DNA of 10,185 nucleotides. It comes from Baffinella frigidus. Taxonomy: Eukaryota > Cryptophyceae > Cryptomonadales > Baffinellaceae. The stretch is from the NCBI GenBank assembly GCA_026770585.1, contig MU647576.1, forward strand, positions 22,665-32,849, written 5' to 3'. The notes beneath the pieces are model-generated. The model did no database searches and was not told where the DNA came from. It worked only from the letters and a program-made list of their open reading frames with translations. Both the position numbers and the translations under genes were made by a program. How positions within the stretch are numbered: the stretch's first letter is position 1; each line of letters begins with the position of its first letter. Positions 1 to 6,797 of this stretch are shown one piece after another.

Positions 1-39
1 TCAAGGTGGGGAGGGGGGGGTTTAACTAATATACGGTAC

Positions 40-84
40 CTGCATTGGGTGCTTGCGCGACTTGCCGTCGATGTGCTGGTTAGT
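40..84 (-). pseudogene. Truncated exon L copy (donor side)
   Basis: Reads NQHIDGKSRKHPMQ and then a kept CAG|GTACCG donor. Identical to exon L from IDGKSR onward, then E to Q and Y to H, then divergence into the 33-bp hairpin repeats. It lies downstream of the full exon in the transcript. Confidence 0.65.
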
Positions 85-85
85 T

Positions 86-237
86 TTCCGTACCACCCTA
101 CCGTAGGGTAGGGTGATCTTCCGTATCACCCTACCGTAGGGTAGGGTGATCTTCTGTATCACCCTACCGTAGGAGAGGGTGATCTTCCGTATCACCCTAC
201 CGTAGGGTAGGGTGATCTTCCGTATCACCCTACGGCG
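86..237. repeat. 33-bp tandem repeat with internal hairpin
   Basis: Four full units (86-118, 119-151, 152-184, 185-217) and a partial one. Each holds ATCACCCTA...TAGGGTGAT, an inverted repeat around CCGTAGGG. Because 33 is divisible by three, the minus strand stays open (GRVIRKITLPY per unit), but that is probably incidental. Confidence 0.9.
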
Positions 238-334
238 TATTGCATACGGTAGCACCTTACGGAATGCCGGAACCAGGTCGACGCCGGAATCAGGGCGTGC
301 ACCCTTCCAAAATCGTGCGATTGGTACGCACCAA

Positions 335-557
335 TAGAGCGTTTGCGGTAATTGTTGTCCATTTTGGACGTACGGTTTCCCGGTTTTCCGGTCTTGAAAA
401 GGGACTTATAGGACGTGACAAGGATTCGAAACGGTACCAAGAGGCGCAATTCTGGTACCGTTTAAAATCCTTGTCACGTCCTATAAGTCCCTTTTCAAAA
501 CCGGAAAACCGGGAAACCGTACATCCAAAATGGACAACAATTACCGCAACCGCTCTA
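335..557. repeat. Foldback element with 105-bp arms
   Basis: Arms 335-439 and 453-557 are reverse complements with few mismatches around a 13-nt centre. No clear target-site duplication. It lies in the intron after exon L, 43 nt from its donor. Confidence 0.9.
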
Positions 558-600
558 CCGTAGGGTGATACTTTGCAGCCGAGAAAGTTGACAACCGCAC

Positions 601-673
601 CTGCATTGGGTGCTTGCGCGACTTGCCGTCGATGTACTCGTTGGTCATGTTGGGCCAGAAGAACTTGTGGTCC
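601..673 (-). CDS. Exon L of the unknown minus-strand protein (full copy)
   Basis: Between GTTCGCAG and ATGCAG|GTGCGG. A leading G, then DHKFFWPNMTNE and YIDGKSRKHPMQ, phase 0 at the end. Acceptor-side copies lie upstream in the transcript (about 804-771 and 1333-1299) and a donor-side copy lies downstream (about 84-40). The aromatic FFWPNMTNEY core is distinctive, but I cannot assign it to a family. Confidence 0.65.
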
Positions 674-770
674 CTGCGAACACGAGGGGATGAGTCAACC
701 GGTGCTGCGAACGAGGCAGGATTGGTCAACTCGGGCCCCGTGTCCTGACCCGAGAACTTTTGGCGAACTC

Positions 771-804
771 GTTTGTCATGTTGGGCCAGAAGAACGTGTG
801 GTCC
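771..804 (-). pseudogene. Truncated exon L copy (acceptor side), near
   Basis: TTGTTCGCAG is followed by G and DHTFFWPNMTNE, then divergence (FAKSS). Third-position and K/T differences only within the shared part. The acceptor is kept and the donor absent. Confidence 0.65.
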
Positions 805-929
805 CTGCGAACAAGAGGCCCATAATTGTTAGTCAACCGCGACGGTTGACGTGGTTGTGTGTCCGCTTCCTGCGAACAAGAGCGCCCCCCGAAGACAGAA
901 CCTCAACCTCGGTCCCCCTAAACCCTACA

Positions 930-982
930 CCCTGACACAGCCTCGGTGCACCCCAACCCTAACCCCTAACCCCTAACCCCCC
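930..982. repeat. Degenerate telomere-like tract
   Basis: CCCTAAACCCTACACCCTGA and CCCCAACCCTAACCCCTAAC units: interrupted CCCTAA(A) heptamers. Confidence 0.75.
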
Positions 983-993
983 GACCGAAGATA

Positions 994-1164
994 GAGCGCT
1001 GTGCCGAGAAGTTGGCTTCCGGAAAATTGAAAAATGGGAAAATTGGAGCCATTTTGTCAACTTTCGAGAAATTGTTGGCGCTAAATTTCTCAGAAGTTGA
1101 CAAAATGGCTGCAATTTCTCAATTTCCCATTATTTCCCGTGGCCAACTTCTCTGCACAGCGCTC
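994..1164. repeat. Foldback element with about 80-bp arms
   Basis: Arms about 994-1073 and 1084-1164 begin AGCGCTGTGC and pair with several mismatches. Contains GAGAAGTTGGC and TTGTCAACTT motifs. Lies within the intron between exons K and L. Confidence 0.85.
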
Positions 1165-1298
1165 CAACCACACAGCGGGCTACGAAGGGGTTTTCTGGCC
1201 AAACCCGAACAAAAGTCGGTTAGGATTCCGTAGGGCCAGCCTAGGTCCCTACCGTAGAGCCTACCGTAGGGTCTCATGGGTTATCCTCTCATGTGTGA

Positions 1299-1333
1299 GT
1301 CACGTGATGTTCGGGCAGAGGAACGTGTGGCCC
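1299..1333 (-). pseudogene. Truncated exon L copy (acceptor side), decayed
   Basis: CTCGCAG is followed by G and GHTFLCPNIT and then a stop (TGA). Resembles DHTFFWPNMT with several replacements, so it is older than the copy at 771-804. Confidence 0.5.
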
Positions 1334-1340
1334 CTGCGAG

Positions 1341-1638
1341 GCCCCAAGACGCCTTTCCCGGGGGCAAAAAGAGGCCGTTCACGAGCCTGCCGGCGGGGCC
1401 TGTCCCTATGGACGGGCCATAGGGACGGTTTGTACCGGGACTTCGTTTAAAAGGACAGAAACTCGATCTTTGCTGCCGAGAAATTTGGAAGTTTGACGGT
1501 ATGTGATGTCTGAGGGACAGGCCAAAAAGAGGCCGTTCACGAGTTTGCCGGCGGGGCCCGTGTCCCATAGGGAGACGGGCCCCGCCGGCAGGCTCGTGAA
1601 CGGCCTCTTTTTGCCGCTGGGAACGGCGTCTTGTGGCC
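1341..1638. repeat. Nested inverted and direct repeats (AAAAAGAGGCCGTTCACGAG)
   Basis: A 39-bp unit occurs at 1365-1403 (+), 1523-1561 (+) and 1575-1613 (-). The last two form a hairpin with a 13-nt loop. The inverted copy extends further, to 1341 and about 1638. Confidence 0.85.
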
Positions 1639-1767
1639 TCGAACTTCCTGCAGGACGCGCACGATGGAGGAGGACTTGTTTGCACGGGACGCAGAGCATT
1701 GGTTTACAACCACAACTTTTAAGAGCTTGTTGCAAGCCCTCCCCGTCCCTTGTCCCTGCGACCAAGA

Positions 1768-1870
1768 GCCTAGTGGCTATACGCCTCGAGGTAGTGAATC
1801 CACTATAAAATCAGTGGACTTGTACCAAATTACGGCCTGGTCAAACAACCCGGACGTATAGCCACTAGGC
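1768..1870. mobile_element. MITE-like element with 16-bp perfect terminal inverted repeats
   Basis: Ends GCCTAGTGGCTATACG and its exact complement, 103 bp in all. No target-site duplication seen and no ORF inside. Confidence 0.65.
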
Positions 1871-1925
1871 TTGAGCTGGCGAAACAAAGTCTTTCTGTTA
1901 TTTGTACCACGCATCAGCCACCGTG

Positions 1926-2080
1926 GGAGGAATGATCCACCCGCGGGCCCAGCTCCCCACATTCAAGGGAGTTGGACTGGGCGGGTGGGCGGGCCGACTT
2001 CCGAGGAGTCCCAACCCAAAAGTTGACAAACGTCTGGGGCCAAAGTCATCCAGGAATGATACACCCTCGGGCCCCGCGCC
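1926..2080. repeat. Diverged direct repeat
   Basis: AGGAATGATCCACCCGCGGG at about 1928 recurs as AGGAATGATACACCCTCGGG at about 2052. The rest of this intron stretch shows nothing recognisable. Confidence 0.55.
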
Positions 2081-2087
2081 GCACCTG

Positions 2088-2232
2088 CTAGCTCTGCCTC
2101 AGTCTATTTGGGCTGTAACCAGTTTGGCCTCGCCCGGGCTCTTTCCCGCGCCAAAGTTGACGGATGTGTACCGCACACCCAGCACGTCAACGTGCGAATA
2201 ATCTGACAGTCAACCCGCGTGATGCAGAGCTG
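2088..2232 (-). mobile_element. MITE family A, copy A1
   Basis: Starts CTAGCTCTGCCTCAGTCTAT, includes CGGGCTCTTTCCCGCGCCAA and GTACCGCACACCCAGC, and ends near GATGCAGAGCT. Same body as the other A copies, inverted. Confidence 0.75.
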
Positions 2233-2280
2233 GCCCCCCTCCCACCCGCACTCAGCACTATAAAGCGGCTTGGATCGACT

Positions 2281-2422
2281 GCCACCAGCCACCAGAAGTG
2301 AACCAGATCGGGGTGGAGTTGAGTAACCCCCCCCCCCAGGACTCAACCCTGAGGGTTAATTTTGGTAAAATTTAATACAGGTGACATATCCCGATCTGGC
2401 AAACTTCAGGTGGCTGGTGGTG
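2281..2422. mobile_element. MITE family B, copy B1
   Basis: Ends CCACCAGCCACCAGAAGTGA and its near complement TTCAGGTGGCTGGTGG, with inner CAGATCGGG/CCCGATCTG. Its right end is 8 nt from the donor of the exon K copy. Confidence 0.75.
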
Positions 2423-2712
2423 AGACAGACCTGGTGCACGGATTGTCAAGGAAGGTGCAGCCCTCAGGAGTCGTCTTCACCGCCGTGGCTTGTTTGTAGG
2501 ACCCCCCCTATGTGCCTACGGTATTGCCTACCGTAGCCCCCCCCCCTATGTACCTACGGCATTGCCTACCGTAGGGCCTAGGGACTATTCACTAAGGGGT
2601 TATTCAAAATCCCTTCGTAGCCCGCTGTGTGGGACAGACCGGGTGCACGGGTTGTCGAGGAAGGTGCAGCCCTCCGGCGTCGTCTTCACCGACGTCGCTT
2701 GTTTGTACACGG
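2420..2712. repeat. Exon K direct repeat and 44-bp tandem repeat
   Basis: The exon K homology (2431-2498 and 2640-2710) brackets two copies of a unit containing CCCCCCTATGTRCCTACGGY and ATTGCCTACCGTAG (about 2503-2577). Confidence 0.75.
2431..2498 (-). pseudogene. Exon K copy (donor side)
   Basis: Reads YKQATAVKTTPEGC and then TFLDNPCT, ending at CCAG|GTCTGT. The first ten codons of exon K are missing. Six of seven differences from exon K are silent. MITE B1 starts 8 nt after the donor. Confidence 0.65.
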
Positions 2713-2735
2713 GCTTTGACACGTTTTTCCCCCAC
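2640..2735 (-). CDS. Exon K of the unknown minus-strand protein
   Basis: Between AAAACCAG and CCCG|GTCTGT. A leading G, then WGKNVSKPVYKQATSVK, TTPEGCTFLDNPCT, and CG completing Arg with the next exon. Phases match J and L. A donor-side copy at 2431-2498 differs at seven sites over 68 nt, of which six are silent on the minus strand. This is the best coding evidence for this gene. Two Cys residues (GC and PC) are kept in both copies. Family not recognised. Confidence 0.68.
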
Positions 2736-2741
2736 CTGGTT

Positions 2742-3097
2742 TTGGGGTTCGGGGTTTCGGGTTTCGGGTTTCGGGTTTCGGGGTTCGGGTTTCGGGGTTC
2801 TGGTTTCGGGTTGCAGGGTTCTGGGTTCTGGGTTCTGGGTTCTGGGTTTGGGATTTGGGGTTTGGGTTTTGGGTTTTGGGGTTTGGGGTCTCAGTTTTCG
2901 GTTTTCGGGGTTCTGGGTTTCAGGTTTCAGGTTTCAGGTTTCAGGTTTCAGGTTTTGGGGTTTGGGGTGCTCACGCAGTCTCGAAGCGGAAGATTGGATC
3001 CACGTCTGGCGGCGGCGCTTTTGGCCTGGTGGGGTGAGAGGGGGGGGTAGGGTTTCGGGTTTCGGGTTTCGGGTTTCGGGTTTCGGGTTTCGGGTGT
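2742..3097. repeat. GGGTTTC/GGGTTCT heptamer tracts flanking exon J
   Basis: Degenerate heptamers GGGTTTC, GGGTTCT, GGTTTCA fill 2742-2966, and clean GGGTTTC units fill about 3049-3095, leaving only exon J and its splice sites between. On the transcript they read CCCGAAA, just upstream of the acceptors of J and K. Confidence 0.9.
2975..3025 (-). CDS. Exon J of the unknown minus-strand protein
   Basis: Between CACCCCACCAG and GC|GTGAGC. A leading G completes an Arg codon from exon I, then PKAPPPDVDPIFRFET, then GC which with the next exon's G makes Ala. A second copy (3383-3431) differs at four silent third positions plus a P/Q change, the pattern expected of protein-coding sequence. The acceptor is preceded by CCCGAAA heptamers in the sense of this transcript, and the donor is followed by CCTGAAA-type heptamers. 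Confidence 0.6.
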
Positions 3098-3130
3098 TGG
3101 AATTAGGAGAGGCCCACGAGGGGTGGGACT

Positions 3131-3360
3131 CCTAGCTCTGCCTCACTCGGCTTGACTCTCAGCGAGACGCCTAGCTCTGCCTCACTCGGGTTGACTCTCA
3201 GTGAGATTTCTAGCTCGGCCTCACTCGGGTCGACTGTCACCGACTATTCTCAATGTGACATCCTGGGTTCGCGGTACACACCCGTCAACTTCGGAGCGAA
3301 AAAAAAAACAGCCAGGGCTTTCCAAATTGGTCAACACAAATAGACTGAGACAGAGCTAGG
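3131..3360 (+). mobile_element. MITE family A, copy A2 with triplicated left end
   Basis: Right end TGAGACAGAGCTAGG. The left end CCTAGCTCTGCCTCACTCGG occurs three times (about 3131, 3170 and 3209) with a period of about 39 bp. The body CCGACTATTCTCAA...CCCGTCAACTTCGGAGCG matches A4. Confidence 0.8.
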
Positions 3361-3382
3361 TTTCAAAACGTTTCCCCCCCAC

Positions 3383-3431
3383 GCGGTTTCGAAGCGGAAG
3401 ATTTGATCCACGTCGGGTGGCGGCGCTTTTG
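3383..3431 (-). pseudogene. Exon J copy with kept donor
   Basis: Reads KAPPPDVDQIFRFET and ends at GC|GTGGGG. The acceptor side is replaced by the CCACCAGCC end of MITE B3. It lies upstream of exon J in the transcript, an exception to the usual polarity. MITE A2 starts about 21 nt after the donor. Confidence 0.55.
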
Positions 3432-3723
3432 CCACCAGCCACCAGCCACCAGAAGAGAACCAAGTCAGGGTTGATGAGGCCTGTGGTAACCCCTCCCTGC
3501 AGACTAAAGGCCCAGCCTTTGAATTTCCCCTGCAGATAAAGTGTTTCTGAATTTCCCCTGCAGATAAAGCCTTTATCTGCAGGGGGAATTCAATAAAGGC
3601 TCAGCCTTTATCTGCAGGGGAAATTCAATTCAACTTTTGCGACCGTCGAGGCTCAGCCTTTAGTCTGCAGGGGAAATTCACCTTTTGCGATGGTCGATTT
3701 GGTTCACTTCTAGTGGCTGGTGG
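3432..3723. mobile_element. MITE family B, composite copy B3
   Basis: Left end CCACCAGCCACCAGAAGAGA and right end TGGTTCACTTCTAGTGGCTG are family-B ends, but the interior is different: about six copies of AATTTCCCCTGCAGATAAAG in both orientations, plus CTTTTGCGAYSGTCGA twice. Confidence 0.7.
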
Positions 3724-3857
3724 AGCCACTCGAAGTGAACCAGATCGGGTTAAACCAGATCGGGGTTATTCACCAGACGATACACTCTCAGGTTTATCCC
3801 TGTCGAAATTCACTACAAGAGGCATATCCGATCTGGTCAACTTCGGGTGGCTGGTGG
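3714..3857. mobile_element. MITE family B, copy B2
   Basis: GAAGTGAACCAGATCGGG...CATATCCGATCTGGTCAACT with GGTGGCTGGTGG outside. Shares the inner layout of B1 and abuts B3. Confidence 0.7.
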
Positions 3858-3897
3858 TGGTGTGGGAAGAGGGCCGCAAGGGGTGAGACACTGGGCC

Positions 3898-4040
3898 CTG
3901 TCTCAGTCTATTTGGGCTCAGCTATTTGGTGAGCCCGGGCTGTTTTCCGCTCCAAGTCGACTGATTTGTACCACGGACCCAACCCAGCATATCAATTTGC
4001 GGATAGGCTGACCGGGTCAGCCCGAGTGAGGGAGAGGCAA
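3898..4040 (-). mobile_element. MITE family A, copy A3
   Basis: CTGTCTCAGTCTATTTGGGC to GTGAGGGAGAGGCA. Its upper end is 8 nt from the donor of exon I, so it occupies the very start of that intron. Confidence 0.75.
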
Positions 4041-4048
4041 TTTGGGAC

Positions 4049-4173
4049 CTGGAGGCGGTGCCGATGCTTTTCTCCAGCAGCGCCATCCCCTTCTCCCCGA
4101 TGGCCTTCACCAGGTCCTTCCGCCCCTCCTCGTTGAGCCTGATCGGCTTCTCCCCGGCCTGCACCCAGGAGCT
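4049..4173 (-). CDS. Exon I of the unknown minus-strand protein
   Basis: Reads SSWVQAGEKPIRLNEEGRKD then LVKAIGEKGMALLEKSIGTA, an amphipathic helical segment. It ends in TCCAG|GTCCCA, phase 2. Several in-frame AGs could be the acceptor (exon starting at 4197, 4185, 4173 or 4158); all keep the frame, and 4173 is my working choice because CTCCCGCAG is the most consensus-like. A MITE-A end lies 8 nt inside the following intron. Strongly coding in composition, with GC-ending codons. Family unknown. Confidence 0.6.
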
Positions 4174-4280
4174 CTGCGGGAGCACCTGGTGCGGGGGCTG
4201 CATTTAGGACCGCACGCTTTGGGAGGCACACCACTGCCACCTGCAACCTCGCAGCATGGCAAACTGCCGACGGGAGCTAC

Positions 4281-4352
4281 CTGGGAGGTTTTCTTCAGCG
4301 TGAACTGACCCTGCAGCGGGGGGAACGTTCGTCGCGCATCGTGCACGGGCAT
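4281..4352 (-). CDS. Exon H: N-terminus of the unknown minus-strand protein
   Basis: Starts with ATG at 4352, reads MPVHDARRTFPPLQGQFTLK and then KTSQ, and ends at CCCAG|GTAGCT, phase 0. An in-frame TGA lies 21 nt upstream of the ATG, so this is the first possible start in this frame. The short basic segment resembles unstructured N-termini, with no targeting signal evident. It faces the Cdc37-like gene across about 690 bp. The first intron would be only about 77-125 nt, much shorter than the others. Start and exon are plausible but rest on frame and splice signals alone. Confidence 0.5.
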
Positions 4353-5042
4353 CGCTCGAAGCTGAGCCCCTCAGGGCCGCGCCCCTTGTCCGACCCTCGC
4401 CGGTCCACCGGCCCTTCGCAGGGGATCTCAATGCCCTCGCCGGTCGTTAATTCGTTGGAGGGAACAGTTCAGTCCTGGATGGCTTTCCAATCACATTTGG
4501 CATCTGGCAACTTTTGATGAAAAGTTCAGACGCCAAATCGAAAATCGGTCGGGAAGGGCAGGTGCGTGGTGAGGTGTGTGGTCGCCAGCGGCGCCCAGCG
4601 TGCTAGATTCGGTGGTTCCAGTGACCTGGCGTGGCGTGCTCCGGTACCCGCTGCAGTGGCGCCGCCTCCCGCCCTCTTCTGCCACGTGGGGGATTCCCCA
4701 AGTGCAAACGCAAGATTCCCAGCACGGGCGAAGCATGCATGCGACGTGAGGGGAGGGTGCGAGCGGGATTCGTGCGGGAGGGCATGGGCAACCAATCGAG
4801 GGCGAGTCTGCAGCGTGGCAGGGCAGGGGGGGAAGACACAGAGGCAGGCGGGAGGGCGGGCGGGCAGTCCATCCGTCCACATTTTTGAAGAGATTGATCG
4901 CATTCCCCGTGAGAGGATGCTTCCAGACTCGCACCTTGGGCAGATGCGTGCATGCCGATGTCTCTGACCCCCCCCTCCCATCTCTCCTCCTCCGCCAAAC
5001 CCTGACATCGTCCTGCCCCACACCCCGCTCCAGCTTTCAACC
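4353..5042. promoter_or_regulatory. Shared 5' region between divergent genes
   Basis: About 690 bp separate the two start codons. Unlike the rest of the window it has almost no recognisable repeat, is GC-rich, and holds a C/T-rich tract just upstream of the plus-strand start (about 4968-5000) and A/G-rich stretches (about 4748-4765 and 4825-4862). I see no clear TATA box. Overlapping ORFs on both strands here are GC-driven and share no exon features. Acting as a bidirectional promoter is inferred from layout. Confidence 0.5.
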
Positions 5043-5093
5043 ATGTCGGATCTACAAGATAACCTCAAGTACTCCAAATGGGACCACATCGAG
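5043..5093 (+). CDS. CDC37: Exon 1 of the Cdc37-like gene
   Basis: Encodes 17 residues, MSDLQDNLKYSKWDHIE, ending in a phase-0 GAG|GTCCCG donor. YSKWDHIE followed by V from exon 2 is the hallmark start of Cdc37 proteins, where the extreme N-terminus contacts client kinases and the conserved serine region follows. The start codon is chosen because it gives the usual Cdc37 N-terminal length, and it follows a pyrimidine-rich stretch (about 4968-5000) typical of a promoter or leader. The intron then reaches a MITE within 19 nt. Codon use is less GC-ending than in later exons. I am confident of the family, less so of the exact donor because GTCCCG is a weak consensus, but the join gives IEVSDDE exactly as in the family. 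Confidence 0.8.
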
Positions 5094-5112
5094 GTCCCGC
5101 CCGCCCCCGTAT

Positions 5113-5256
5113 CCTAGCTCTGCCTCAGCCGGGTTCCCCGACTATTCTCAAGTTGACATGCTGGGTGTGCGGCACAAACCCGTCAACTTTGGAGCGGGGC
5201 AGAGCCTGGTCTCATCAAATTGGTGAAATTGGTGACACCAAACAGACTGAGAGAGG
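5113..5256 (+). mobile_element. MITE family A, copy A4
   Basis: CCTAGCTCTGCCTCAGCCGG to CAGACTGAGAGAGG with the family body in between. It starts 19 nt after the exon 1 donor. Confidence 0.8.
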
Positions 5257-5403
5257 TTCCACCAACCCCCACATCTCGACCCCCCCCCTCGTGTGAGAAA
5301 CGCGGATCTGTACTAGAATGCAACCTTATCCAGCTCTCCCTCAGATGTTGCACACGCTATCTCCCAAACGAGATGGAACGTTCACCTGGTTTGAGGGATC
5401 TCA

Positions 5404-5675
5404 CATTCCCCGCATTGGTGCTCGGGCGTTCCACCAGCCCTCCCAAGTGGCTCCAACAGTGCCCTGTAAGGTCTTTGATTTTACCTTGGACCGGGGTCAC
5501 TTTTGACCCCGATGTCAAGGTTAACCGAAAATGCCCCAGAGCACGATTTGAGCCTCCTCCAAGGGCTGGTGGAGGGCCCTCCCAAGTGGCTCCAATAGTG
5601 CCTTGGAAGGTCTTCGATTCACTATTTGAGCCATCTCAGGGCTAGTAGTACATTCCTCGCATTGGTGCTCGGGCG
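5404..5675. repeat. Complex direct and inverted repeats in intron 1
   Basis: CATTCCCCGCATTGGTGCTC recurs at 5651 with one change. CCCTCCCAAGTGGCTCCAAC at 5438 recurs at 5577. CCACCAGCCCTCC and CCAAGGGCTGGTGG pair. A GGGGTCACTTTTGACCCC hairpin lies at about 5494-5511. Confidence 0.75.
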
Positions 5676-5699
5676 TGTGCCCTCGTGCATCTCCCTCCA

Positions 5700-5833
5700 C
5701 CAACCCTCACGGTCGGACCAAATCGTTGATTTTTGGGAGCCAATTTCCTTCGATAGCTGGGTCAGATCTGACCCCTCTGCCGGGCAAATCCGAGGTCTTA
5801 AAATCGACGATTTGGTCCTCCCGTGAGGGTTGG
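5700..5833. mobile_element. MITE-like element with about 35-bp terminal inverted repeats
   Basis: Ends CCAACCCTCACGG..GGACCAAATCG and complement, with few mismatches. The centre holds a GGGTCAGATCTGACCC palindrome (5759-5774). No target-site duplication seen. Confidence 0.7.
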
Positions 5834-6240
5834 CGGCTGCTGCGCAGGCGAGCTTGCCGCGGTTGTACTATCTGATCAAACGCTTCTTTCCCCACCATAC
5901 GTGGAGGGGGTTCTCCTTCATACGTGGAGGTTATCCACTCGAGTGGACTCCGGACCTTTCATCAAAAGTCAACTTGCTTTGAGACAGTTAACTTTGAGGA
6001 TTTTCTGGTGCCATTTAGTCACGTAACACCCTGAATTCCGTGCACGGCGCTTTCCCCCTCGCGCCTCTCCATGCACTGCGAAAGAGCTTTCTGCGACCGT
6101 AGCATGTGCTCAAACGCTCCCCCCCCCGTCATACGTGACGCGTTCCCCTCCGTAAGTGGCGCCTTCGCCTCCACTCAATTCACTTCGCTCCCCCTTCCGT
6201 TAATCTACTTTAGACGTGACCGGGAGCAATCATAAGTTGA
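5834..6240. repeat. Intron 1 stretch with CATACGTG motifs and a 96-bp dispersed repeat
   Basis: CATACGTGGAGG occurs near 5897 and 5919, and CATACGTGACG near 6130. The segment 5944-6039 recurs at 7396-7491. No gene seen. Confidence 0.6.
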
Positions 6241-6246
6241 CACACG

Positions 6247-6278
6247 GGAAGAATGTACAGGATCCTGTACATTCTTCC
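6247..6278. repeat. 32-bp perfect palindrome
   Basis: Half-site GGAAGAATGTACAGGA followed by its exact complement with no spacer. AAGTTGAC occurs just outside on both sides (about 6234 and 6281) as a direct repeat. Confidence 0.95.
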
Positions 6279-6398
6279 AAAAGTTGACTGCCGCCTGCTG
6301 ATGAGTTGACTTTTGCGTTTGACCACCCTCAGGTCTAGCGTAGGGAGGGTATGCATGCATCCACGGGGACGTAACATGTATAGACGTTTCTTTTGCTA

Positions 6399-6499
6399 TC
6401 CCTCAAGTGGCGAGCTGGTCAAATTTGACCAGCAAGAGGTCCTAGGCAGGTCCTAGGGCCCTATAGTACAGAGTATGAGTCTAATCGCCACTTAAGGGA
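6399..6499. mobile_element. MITE-like element with 15-bp terminal inverted repeats
   Basis: TCCCTCAAGTGGCGA and its complement with one mismatch, 101 bp long. Inside are the palindrome CTGGTCAAATTTGACCAG and a repeated AGGTCCTAGG. Confidence 0.7.
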
Positions 6500-6613
6500 C
6501 AGGGCGTGTAGTTCCTGGTCGTGCAAGGCCTTCACGGAAGGGAACACACGGTGGCCATGTTGGTTTCGATCCGTTATACACGCACTATATCTTTCTGGGG
6601 GCTGTCAGGTCTC

Positions 6614-6791
6614 AGTTTTAGGGTTTAGAACCCTAAACCCTAAACCCTACAACCTAAACCCTAAACCCTAAACCCTATACCCTGAACACTAAACCCTCAA
6701 CCCCAAACCACAAACCCTAAACCCAAAAACCTAGACCCTCAACCCTACACCCTAAACCCTACACCCGAAACCCTACACCCTAAACCCTAAG
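6614..6791. repeat. CCCTAAA telomere-like tract with head-to-head start
   Basis: Begins TTTTAGGGTTTAGAACCCTA, i.e. a short TTTAGGG stretch facing a long degenerate CCCTAAA array of about 160 bp. It ends directly at the first truncated exon 2 copy. Confidence 0.9.
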
Positions 6792-6797
6792 CCTCAG

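Larger units (their letters stand above)
1..4352 (-). other. Split gene of unknown function, 5' part (about 139 residues visible)
   Basis: Gene-level entry. Exons H 4352-4281, I about 4173-4049, J 3025-2975, K 2735-2640 and L 673-601 join on the minus strand. The phases agree at every junction: H/I phase 0; I/J, J/K and K/L phase 2, each completed by a leading G. The product is about 139 residues so far, basic, with motifs GEKPIRLNEEGRKDLVKAI, PDVDPIFRFETAWGKN, TTPEGCTFLDNPCTR and HKFFWPNMTNEYIDGKSRK. I do not recognise the family. There are no catalytic motifs, signal peptide or membrane segment. Introns are full of MITEs, GGGTTTC heptamers and truncated exon copies. The 3' end is beyond the left edge. 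Confidence 0.6.

Noticed and set aside
86-237. CRISPR-like array
   Set aside because: Units are contiguous with no unique spacers, and the context is eukaryotic.
22-255. Minus-strand frame of repeated GRVIRKITLPY units
   Set aside because: Open only because a 33-bp noncoding repeat is divisible by three; it also runs across the truncated exon L copy and its intron.
1281-1808. Overlapping frames on both strands
   Set aside because: They read through inverted repeats (39-bp unit) and show no conserved motif. A possible exon around 1640-1690 on the minus strand (SSSIVRVLQ) was too weak to call.
2490-3135. Plus-strand frames rich in GFGFRVSG
   Set aside because: Translation of GGGTTTC heptamers and antisense of exons J and K; not a plausible protein.
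4491-5089. Several overlapping frames on both strands before exon 1
   Set aside because: GC-driven overlap in the promoter region; no family match, no splice-linked support, and one overlaps exon 1 in antisense.
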